Shown: positions 1 through 8,128 of the stretch, in pieces
How positions within the stretch are numbered: the stretch's first letter is position 1
Layout: each line of letters begins with the position of its first letter
Assembly (NCBI GenBank): GCA_004335635.1
Contig: QAXH01004275.1
Span: forward strand, 1-18,180
DNA from: Chloromonas sp. AAM2
Taxonomy: Eukaryota; Chlorophyta; Chlorophyceae; Chlamydomonadales; Chlamydomonadaceae
Length of the DNA: 18,180 nucleotides
Direction of reading: 5' to 3'
Position numbers and translations under genes: made by a program
The notes under the pieces: generated by a model
What the model was told of the DNA's origin: nothing
Database searches by the model: none
Seen by the model: the letters and a program-made list of their open reading frames with translations, nothing else

Positions 1-232
1 TGTGTAGGTGTGCCGCTGACGTTCACCGTCATCAATATCAGTACATGACTTTTGCAGATTCACCTGGGACCTCGCTGTCAACATAGAAACCATAGCAGAC
101 GGCCGCTGACGTTACGCTTGGCACACAGCTGTGGCGCAAACGCACTGACTGTGTTGCAGGGCAGGCCAGTGTGGTGTGGGGTGGTGCTGTGTGTTTAGAA
201 CGTGTTTGCATTGTGCGTTGTGTTTTGTTCAG
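1..232 (+). other. Intron of the NUP96 gene (3' part)
   Basis: No reading frame here continues the NUP96 protein. The stretch ends in a pyrimidine-rich acceptor (TTTTGTTCAG) at 223-232, just before the first visible exon. The 12-bp string GCCGCTGACGTT occurs twice, at 12-23 and 102-113. Confidence 0.6.
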
Positions 233-2689
233 GTGTGGGATTCCACCGGTATGACATCCCGCATAGCCCCCGACCGGCTCCTGGTCTACAGGCTGCTGGC
301 AGGACAGGTGCGCATTGGCGCGACACACCCCGTGTTCAGACCACATACTGCATGGCTGTCACACCTGGTTGCAAGCATTTAGCATGGACAGTGCTAGTCA
401 TTGCATGCTGGGTGAGGCTGTAGACGGTCATGGTGGTGCCTATCTACTGGAAAAACGATAGGACACAGTGGCTAGAGATGCATAAACTTTATGAAGTGAA
501 GCGAGATTGTATTCTCTGTGCTCGTGTTTGGCGTGTATGTCACCACTCATCTGCTTGTCACTGCCTTGTACCTGCACTGCAGGTGTCAGACGTCATCCGC
601 TACCTCTCACTGGACTGGCGCCGCGCTCTGGGCCTGTACGTATGGTACCATGCACCATCCTCCAACCTGCCTGGAGGCTCTGTTAACATGCCATACGGTA
701 CACTCGTAACCATTGACAACACCAGCAATGGTGGTGCACCACGCAACCTTTTGCTTCCTTTCCGCAACCAGCCCGGCGCTCTAGCCGTCGCCACTGCGAC
801 CTACCACCAACAGTTGCTAGCACACGAAGCATTGCCACTGCCGCTGCCACCCCATTGCCGCAGCCTGCTTCCATCCTCAATCCCCCAGGACCAGCCAACT
901 GACCTCCAGTACAGTCTACTGCAGCTATGGGTGGAGCAGGAGCAGGCAGCTGCAGCCGCAGCTGAGGCTGACGACGGAATTCAGCCGGTTCCTACACTGC
1001 GCACTCCTCCACAGCTTCTAGCAGCAGCCAGCCACAGCAGCAACCCCTGCGCTGCTGCTCTGCCGTGGGCGCTACTAACCGTTCTGCAGTCGGTTGGCGT
1101 CGTGGGCCACGTGGGGGATCAGCAGTTGGCAGTTGGAGCGGTTGGTGGGGATGCTGACATGGCAGAGCAGTGGGAGCTGACGTTGGCTGGGCACATGGCG
1201 CTTGTGTCACAGCTGCTGCTGGCTGGAGAGTTGTGCGAGCTGGCAGTGTATGTTGCGCTGCATCTTCCAGACCGTCCGTCTGGGGCACAGGGCAAGGCGG
1301 GCGGGCGGCTGAGGCACGCAGTGGTGAGGCACCTGCTGGCGCTGACAGCCCCTGAGTGGGTGGGCCACGTGTGGAGGGAGGCTTTCTTTAGCAAGGTCCT
1401 CGGCATTCCTCAAGTAGGTAGTTACATCACGATCACTATTCATTGCCTGCTGCACAGGTGCACATGAATAGCTCGGGTTGTAGATGTGTGTGACCTGGCT
1501 GTTGTTGTGACTGTCTGCTGTTACAAATCATACGTTATGCCTTGAATTCATGTCACGTGGATTGTACTGGCTTGCTGAGTGGTGACCATGTTGGCTATTG
1601 CTCTGATAGCCTGTCATGTGGCCCATGTCACATGATCCACGCCACACGGTCCATGCACGCTCTCAGCAGGTTATTACCTTGCATTTGCAATATTTACAGC
1701 TTCCTTGCTGAATTTGTAGCAAACACAACATGTTTGCAGGTGCTCCTGTCAGAGGCTGCTGCGGGGTGGGCGCTGGCGCGGGGCGACACGGCGGGGGCGG
1801 TGCAGCAGCACCTGGCAGCCCAACAGTGGCAGTCAGCACACGCTATGCTGGTGGCTCAGCTCGCGCCACAGCTCGTGTGCCAAGACAGGTGGGGCTCGCT
1901 AGCTCGTTCTTACAGTATTGTATGGTTCCACTGCATTTTCCACTGCATTTGTGGCACTACTGACACTACTTACTTGTCAAGGGGAAATCACGTCATGCAC
2001 AGGTCACAAGTACCATGCCATGTGATCATCTACCATTCATGCCAATCTGTCATGAAAGGCGTGCAGGGGCTGTACTGCTGTCGTATGTGGCATATGCTAC
2101 TTCTTTCACATTATCTTTCACGTTGGACAGGCAGTCCACCTGTGATGCTCTGCATTTTGTAACCACTTACATATGTCGTCACATGGTCTGTTGCTCCTGC
2201 AGGATATCGGAACTGGTGGAGCTGCTTTCAGCCTTGGCGCCACACGCCTCGGCATGCACCGACTGGCAGTTCGGTGGCGGTTTGTACCTTCAGTACCTTG
2301 AAGCAGTACATGCATCACAGACCCACGTGACATCACAAACCCGTACAGCAGCCTCGCCGATTGATCTGCAACGGCTTGTAACGGATCTAGCAGAGGCTAA
2401 GGCTCGTTCAGCAGCTGCTCTGTGTGGGGAGCGATTGTTAGCCATGGCCGAGCCTGGAGAAGTACTAGGAAAAGGCGAGAGTGGCGTGTTGGTGCGGCTT
2501 GCGGCGTTTGAGCTAATGTCCAGGCGTGTGCAAGCACTTGTGATGCGTAAGATGGCAGCAGGGGCAAAGGCAGGTGGTGGGTTTGACCTGCCCTGTCTGC
2601 TGGGTGCGTTCAGTGGGCAGGAATCCACTAGGAGCGTTGCAATTGGTGCCGCGGCACACCGCTTGGTGGCACAAGTGTTGGCAGCTTGA
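233..2689 (+). CDS. NUP96: NUP96-type nucleoporin, C-terminal part (5' end outside window)
   Basis: Scaffold nucleoporin of the NUP107-160 (Y) complex at the nuclear pore. Four exons are visible: 233-307, 583-1413, 1740-1888 and 2203-2689, with stop TGA at 2687-2689. Junction phases are 0, 0 and 2, and all fit. They encode 513 aa of the C-terminal part. Residues 13-25 (PDRLLVYRLLAGQ) and 35-47 (LDWRRALGLYVWY) resemble the plant NUP96 segment with LYMLLAG followed by LDWKRSLAIHLWY. Further on come a TLAGHMALVSQLLLAGELCE helix pair, an ELAVYVALHLP stretch, the W-x-E-x-F-F-x-x-x-L-G-I-P motif and a DWQFGGGLYLQYLEAV block, all in the family's order. The C-terminal 130 aa are Ala-rich and less conserved. 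Exon 2 is unusually long for this window (831 bp). Upstream exons, and any NUP98 moiety, would lie left of position 1. Basis: sequence plus remembered family features. Confidence 0.88.
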
Positions 2690-2701
2690 GCTGTGATACG
2701 A

Positions 2702-2804
2702 CAATGCATGTCATGCCAGGTCGACACCCCGATTTTTGCAACACGCATGGCTAGTAACCGGGCAATGCATGTCATGGGGACAGTAAAGTCAGACTTTTGC
2801 AACT
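2702..2804 (+). repeat. Two-copy diverged direct repeat, 61-bp period
   Basis: CAATGCATGTCATG occurs at 2702-2715 and again at 2763-2776. Each copy is followed about 30 bp later by TTTTGCAAC and then a GCA-GC string. The DNA between is only partly alike, so this is an old tandem duplication in the NUP96 3' UTR. Confidence 0.7.
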
Positions 2805-2949
2805 TGCACAGCTCCATGCGGGACTTGCCATTTTGGCGGAGTGGCTGTCCATGGGTTGCAGTTTCCCTCGCTTTAAGGACTTGCAACGTTCCAGTCTGCT
2901 TACAATCATTCACGAGAATGCTTTCACAATCGAACTTGGCGTGCAGGGA

Positions 2950-2954
2950 TGTAA
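2950..2954 (+). promoter_or_regulatory. Poly(A) signal TGTAA of NUP96
   Basis: TGTAA is the usual chlorophyte polyadenylation signal and is the first one on the plus strand after the NUP96 stop, 261 nt downstream. Confidence 0.5.
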
Positions 2955-3028
2955 TGCATCTCATAATCAGGAAACTTTTGGCTGAGTGAGCCAATCCTTG
3001 GAGCACGCAGAATAGCAACCAACACAGA

Positions 3029-3266
3029 AAAAAGATGTTTGCCAGTTCTGGGACAGTTTACAGAAACTGCACTGGCACCAGTGTGGCGACAGGGAAGCCC
3101 GTGAAACCAGAGTACAGGGTCCTAGGCTAGTCACGGAGATAGGGGCATCCATGACATTTTGGTTACAGTAGTTGGCCAACAAAATACCATAAATCAACGA
3201 ATTCAACAAAGGAAAGGTTCCAGTGTTGTTCTTGTAAACTGTCCCAGAACTGGCAAACATCTTTTT
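3029..3266. repeat. Perfect 33-bp inverted repeat with 172-bp spacer (foldback element or hairpin RNA source)
   Basis: The left arm at 3029-3061 and right arm at 3234-3266 are exact reverse complements over 33 bp (core GTTTGCCAGTTCTGGGACAG). With small gaps the match continues inward to about 3079 and 3216. The arms end outward in A- and T-rich DNA; the right end is followed by TTTTTTAAAAAAA. No clear target-site duplication flanks it. The spacer has no coding potential. The structure fits a foldback or MITE-like element, or a transcript that would form a long hairpin. The arms are seen directly; the origin is inferred. Confidence 0.85.
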
Positions 3267-3586
3267 GTTTTTTAAAAAAAGGTGGCCCAGTCAGAGCCGT
3301 TGCCTGAAGTAGCTCCATGCCATTAAGATCTACAGTCATCCGGACTGTGTACATAGGGGCTGTGCAATACGGACACAGTAGGCTGCAATCAGGATTGCAG
3401 TTTTCAACGGTAACTATCGCATCACGTAGGGAAGGTCAAGAACTGTGTCAACAAGTACTCGCAAGCTGGATTGAATTGGTTTTGTGTCGCAATTCCAAGG
3501 CGTACATCGTCGGTGCTGCAGCTTCGTACGTCACCGAATTAAACCCAGATTCAAGCCCGTCTGTCTCTAGGAGCTCTTCCAAAGCC

Positions 3587-4340
3587 ATGTCTAGCAAGAC
3601 AATTGCTGAGGACGAGGTCGAGCAAGCGGAAAACGACGAACAGTTGGCCAGAGAGCTACAAATGAGGTCAGTTGGCGAAAGCCTTCAATCGCGAACCAAG
3701 GTCATAGAAGATGCATTTCCCGCCGGAGGTCTCAAGTCACATATCTTGCTCGATATCCAGGCTATCCTTGTAGGCTGTTTCCCGTACCCTAGCTCAGACA
3801 TTAGGGTTGCGCTTCAGGACCCATTGACTAGCCAGACCAATTGAGAGGGGCACGATGGACCATGCACAATCTAGGGAAGCAATTCCGGCAGTTTGTTGCA
3901 CTCCAGCTTCGATGCACAGGTAGCGGAGGAGAAGGAGCGGACGTCAGGCATTGAGGTGTCAGACGCAGCCCTGGCCAGGCGCCTGCAGGTTAGGCCTCGG
4001 ACACACCTGTGCTGGGCCAACTTGTTTGTTGTTGCTTCGATTTAATCCTACTTGCTACATGTAACATTCAATCAAAATGTATTGTCTCCTGGTCAGGTCA
4101 CCCTGCAACAGTCAACTCGTCCTTGGCTGCCTGATTGTCATATGCCTGGTTAGCACAGGGGCATATGCTGCAAGACTGACTGCCAGGCTCAGGACTTCTA
4201 TGTGTGCCGGCTCTGCTGCCTGTGCTGTCCAGGAAGAAGCTGACGTAGAAGCCCAGTTTGATACTGCCACCGAGAGACTCAACAAGCAGCAAGAAGAGCG
4301 CAGGAAACACACACATGCGCAGGTGAAGCTCATACGCTGA
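3587..4340 (+). CDS. Small acidic protein with two LARxLQ motifs, function unknown
   Basis: Not recognised. Three exons are proposed: 3587-3666, 3907-3988 and 4233-4340 (stop TGA 4338-4340), giving 89 aa. Junctions are ATG-AG|GTCAGT to TTGCACTCCAG|C (phase 2) and CTGCAG|GTTAGG to GTCCAG|GAAGAA (phase 0). The spliced protein repeats a motif: DEQLARELQ (17-25) and DAALARRLQ (46-54), each followed by an acidic DAQ- or EAQ-containing stretch, then a Lys/Glu/Arg-rich helix (65-80). The charged, repeated pattern across the splice junctions supports real coding. The frame stays open upstream to 3317, so the start could be there or in an unseen 5' exon. The last exon could instead end at 4322 and splice to 4701, giving a different short tail. 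The motifs resemble acidic helices in some ubiquitin-binding proteins, but the UIM Ala-x-x-x-Ser spacing is absent. Confidence 0.5.
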
Positions 4341-4491
4341 TGATGCTGCACATGCCTGACACAGGGGGGCACGTGGGTCGAGAACACACACAAGCACGTG
4401 CAGCATGCTCAGCTGCTGCATTGCATTAATGAGGTTTAGCAGATGTTGAGGTGCCTTGCGAGGACCACACGCCAGCCACAGCATGTGCGTA

Positions 4492-4666
4492 CATGCCAGT
4501 ACCTGTTGGCCAGCCCTCACAAATGCAATCATCTGGACTGCTGACACGTACATAAAACATAATGCAACAAAACGCTACAAGATGGGTTTGCTACAATCAG
4601 CTTGTTCATGCCAGTATCTGTATGTCAGCCTTGACAAATGGCATTTGCATTAATACCTAACACGTA
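4492..4666 (+). repeat. Two-copy diverged tandem repeat, about 115-bp period
   Basis: 4492-4551 and 4607-4666 share CATGCCAGTA-CTGT, then CAGCC-T-ACAAATG, a middle of weaker match, and ACACGTAC at the end. The order is kept with several substitutions. Confidence 0.7.
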
Positions 4667-4716
4667 CTAGAACTCATCCACTGGTGCACGTGGCTTGCAG
4701 GTCAGGGACGCCATGG

Positions 4717-4748
4717 GCCACACAGCGTGAGGGCACCACAACTCAGAC
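4717..4748 (+). repeat. Dispersed repeat copy, matches 17663-17694
   Basis: A 32-bp string (GCCACACAGC-TGAGGGCACCACA-CTCAGAC) is shared with 17663-17694 with two substitutions. The copies are about 13 kb apart in the same orientation. Confidence 0.8.
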
Positions 4749-4829
4749 TACGCATGGCACGACTGCTATGCCTTCTTGCCACAAGCAACAAGGGCACTTG
4801 TGACTATGCCTTCTGCCTTCGACTTTGAA

Positions 4830-4834
4830 TTACA
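4830..4834 (-). promoter_or_regulatory. Poly(A) signal TGTAA of MED25 (minus strand)
   Basis: TTACA on the plus strand reads TGTAA on the minus strand. It is the first such signal after the MED25 stop, about 340 nt downstream. Confidence 0.4.
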
Positions 4835-5139
4835 TCAAATTCAGGAACGCTGTCAGAACGTACAGATTCTGTTCACAACAAATTCTGAGCAAATGTCAGA
4901 AAATAACATGTGAGATGCTGCGTACATACTTATACAAATATCAAGGGCACATGGATACAGGATACAGCTTCCTTTCCGTTGGTTTGCAATGGCTCAGGCT
5001 TAGATAGACTAAACGTGAACGAGTCAAGTGTCAACAGTCAACACGACAGTTTCGTGGATGTGATCAGGTAGGGCGAATGACAACCTTGAGTGCGTTTTCT
5101 GATTTGCTGATGCTTAAATCACAAACGCAAGACAAGTAA

Positions 5140-5144
5140 TGTAA
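5140..5144 (+). promoter_or_regulatory. Poly(A) signal TGTAA, plus strand
   Basis: It lies 800 nt past the proposed LARxLQ gene stop and only 28 bp before the MED25 stop codon on the other strand. It is the best-placed TGTAA for the plus-strand gene, although long for a 3' UTR. Confidence 0.3.
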
Positions 5145-5171
5145 TCGCAGTCGCACTGCTTCTGTGCATAC

Positions 5172-8090
5172 TCATATAATGTACGCGCACATGATGTGTG
5201 ACTCTGCAGCTGGCAGGTCCCTTAGGTCCTTTCTCAGCTGCACCAGGAGCCGCATCTCGGCCCCCCTGGGGCCCACGCCAAGGTTAACAGTGCCAAGCAT
5301 ACTGTGTCTGCAAAACACATCCAAAAGACAGGGTGAGACTTGACAACACAGGGTGTGAGTGAAGTACCATCGTGCCAAGACCAGAGGCAGGGTGACACGC
5401 AGTGTGTCGTTTAGGCAGCAAAGGCATGACAAACCGGTCCATGAAAGCGCTGTGGCGGCAAAGAAATAAACAAACAAAGGAACGCAGGGTGCGACATGTA
5501 TCATGACTGCGCTGAAAAAACAGGTCACCTGCTTGTCATGGAGACAGTCAGGCATGGGACAAAAGCAAATGGTCTCTGCCTTCTTGCTTGAAATTCGTGA
5601 GACCGTCTCTGACTGCACAGGGCTTTTGGAAGCGAATCCTGGCGTGTTCTAGGCAAATCAGATGCTGGGGCTGCACACGCACGCATCAGACTCCGTGCCC
5701 CGAGCCTTCGTTTCTTACTTTATCATTTCGTCCACCAATGCGGCGTAGGCGTTGGCGAGTGCAGGTGTGGTGGCCACGGGCTGCTGCACACGCAGGGTGA
5801 CCTTGCAGGGCCGAGCAAGGCCGGACGCTGCACACACCCAGTTGGCATAACATACTCTATTCAAGGGGCGAGCGGGATCCGATGGTCCCAAAATAAGTTA
5901 CGGATTCACTTTCTCGTCTTTTTAGTACTAGATCCTCCTTCCTGGCAACCCAACCCTTCCTGTGCCAGCTCACTGGTATGAACCCCACTGGCACATGACC
6001 GTGTAATATTCACCATAACAGCACTGCTCCTGCACCAGCACATCCAACCACCCCAGACAGGCTCGGGCACAAACCAGCCCCCAAGCAATGCCACACAGCC
6101 AACCTCCCAGTGCGAGCATCTGCAAATACCTGATAGTTGAGTCGTAAAGTCGTAACATCGATTTACAAGTCGGTATCTTGAAGGTTCTGTCGGTTGCGTC
6201 TGTTCGGGTTTTTTGCACTTGGAAATAATTATTAAACAGTCTGATTCAAGCCCCAAGCGATGCCTGGAGAACCCCAGTGACCTCCCAAAGCCTACCTCCC
6301 GGTGCGAGCATCTGCTGCACTGCTGCGTGGGGCGTGAGGCCGCTCATCACCAGCTCACGCGGCCACGCGTCAAAGTGCTGGCCTCTGCACAACGACATGA
6401 GCTTGCTCAATGTGACTTTGCCAGGCACAGTTATAGTCGCTGTGACAGCACAGTCCACTCAGGCTCCTTGCATGCCTCACATCATGGCTGAGAGCACGTG
6501 TTTGAACGCATTGACCCTGGCAAGTTCATCGCCAACTCCGCCTCCCTCGCGTCTGGCCAGGGACAACCACAGTCACAGTCACAGTCACAATGACGGCTCC
6601 CATGGCGTACACACACAAGCATACAGTCACGTGCCCCTGACGCCGCCACATGCTATGCCTGCCACACACATCATGGCGGGTGGGCGCCACGTGTTGAAAT
6701 GGAGTCACCCTGGCAACAACCCTCCACCGCCAACTTAGCCCGTCTCTTGCGCACGTCTGACCATGTACTAGGTACTTGAGCAGTTGTGTCCTTGGGCATT
6801 TGGCCATGCAGCATGGGACGCATGGGACAGGCTGCTCTTGAATGAACCTGTTTACTACCAGCTAGCGACTGAACTAGTAACGATCCCTGGTATCATGACT
6901 AAGGCAAGGTGCAGGGTGCATGTCTGGGGACGACTGGGCACCACGTGATGACCACAAGCCATCCGTTTCTGCCAGAGACGCCTAATCCTAGCCCCAACCT
7001 TTGCATGTAGAGCCACTAGTGCATGCATGTTTGCCACCCTCGCCCTGACCACCTTCCCCTGTGCCTAAGCCAAAGGGTTCAGGTGGCTCTACACACGTGT
7101 GATACGTGACTTGCTTGCCCACATGCCACCTGTTTCTCACCCCCCCTGGCCCGTTTCTGCCACCCACCCTGCTGCCGACTCTGCCACACAGCTGGCGACG
7201 ATTGTCACGTTTGATTGTGACTGCAGGCTGGGCACCAGGTGCGGGGCCACCGCCAGCCGCCCCAGCCACACCACGGGCCGAGGGACCACTGGCGCCGGCG
7301 GCGCTGCACACAGGACACCGCAGCAGCGGGGCCAGCATGACCTTCTAACGACACACTCATCATGACTATCATTACATGGTTAAACGGTCGAGGTAGGAGT
7401 TGGAGTGACCTCAGCACAAGTCACCATCACCATCATCATCATTGCATCCGCGTGGCATTCGCAGATTTGCCCAAAGCATCGCTTGGCTAACATAAGAAAG
7501 ATAGCAGGTAACAAGTGGGCAGCAGCTGACAAAATATGTCTTCAAACGTCCTGCCAGTCTCTCATCCACTTTGTGACTCAAATCTCGACATCACCAACAC
7601 ACTGATAAGTGATGGTGCTCAGGATCAGATGTTGTGATGATAGTGCGAATGAGATTGCTTGACTTGATATGTGAAGCAGGAGCAGGACACGACTGGGTCA
7701 GGGCTGCCGCTGACAGTGATGGGACGAGTTTTCAGCCTGCTTGTCTGAAGTTGGTCATGATTCGCAACCACAGAAGACAGCTTTGCGGTTGTTGCTTAGG
7801 GTGCAGTGGTGACCAATAGGTCACCTTTTTTCCTTTCCCCCCTTGCCCCTGCTGAGCCGTCCTCCAAAGGCCATGTAAACAACTATAACAACAGAAGGCA
7901 GCTGCAAGCAATCCTAGGCTATGGGCCCTGCCATGTGTCTATGCCACTGTATACAATATACTACATGTCACATGCCTATGCCACTGACCTGCAGCAGGAG
8001 GTGCCTGTTGCCCGGCCATACTGGTCCGCCCCATGCCGTCCATGGCACTGCCCCCTGACATGCCCCCATGGGCCTGACCCTGATTCCACG

Positions 8091-8128
<38 letters not shown>

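Larger units (their letters stand above)
2690..3028 (+). other. NUP96 3' UTR and downstream spacer
   Basis: No gene seen. The stretch holds a two-copy diverged direct repeat (2702-2804) and a TGTAA poly(A) signal at 2950-2954, which implies a 3' UTR of about 280 nt, normal for a chlorophyte. A minus-strand open frame across here (2290-3018) is a shadow with no family features. Confidence 0.55.
4341..5171. other. Convergent intergenic stretch with repeats
   Basis: No further gene seen. It lies between the 3' ends of the LARxLQ gene (plus) and MED25 (minus). It contains a tandem repeat pair (4492-4666), a copy of a dispersed repeat (4717-4748), and TGTAA signals for both strands (5140-5144 plus, 4830-4834 minus), so the two 3' UTRs may overlap. 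A possible alternative last exon of the plus-strand gene begins at 4701 after TGGCTTGCAG. Confidence 0.5.
5172..7303 (-). other. MED25 ACID (PTOV-type) activator-interaction domain (exons 11-14)
   Basis: Exon 11 (7303-7141) gives PRPVVWLGRLAVAP, matching the start of ACID (VLAWSGVLEW in human MED25), and a NVTIVASCVAES strand. Exon 12 (6384-6296) gives FDAWPRELVMSGLTPHAAVQ, matching the WPQKLIMQLIPQQLL motif. Exon 13 (5827-5719) gives KVTLRVQQ and a helix NAYAALVDEMI. Exon 14 gives MLGTVNLGVGPRGAEMRLLV, matching FAGCVHFP-APCEVRVLML. The domain ends the protein. Four exons in matching phases each add the next expected element, so the call is strong despite low identity. Confidence 0.82.

Noticed and set aside
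2290..3018. 242-aa minus-strand open frame
   Set aside because: It overlaps the last NUP96 exon and its 3' UTR on the other strand, and has no recognisable feature.
3317..3586. Upstream extension of the LARxLQ reading frame to an ATG at 3317
   Set aside because: The frame is open, but the extra 90 residues show no repeat, motif or coding feel, and the stretch lies next to the inverted repeat. Kept only as an alternative start.
3587..3988. LARxLQ motifs as ubiquitin-interacting motifs (UIM)
   Set aside because: The UIM core needs Ala followed by Ser four residues later; neither motif has this.
6103..6123. Intronic copy of exon 12's end as a real MED25 exon
   Set aside because: It lacks the rest of the exon, its frames give no ACID-like continuation, and skipping it gives perfect phase to exon 13.
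6499..6591. Plus-strand stretch starting VFERIDPGKF and a minus-strand LARVNAFKHVLS frame
   Set aside because: Both look protein-like by eye, but neither fits the phase of a neighbouring exon, and the DNA is part of a diverged duplication within a MED25 intron.
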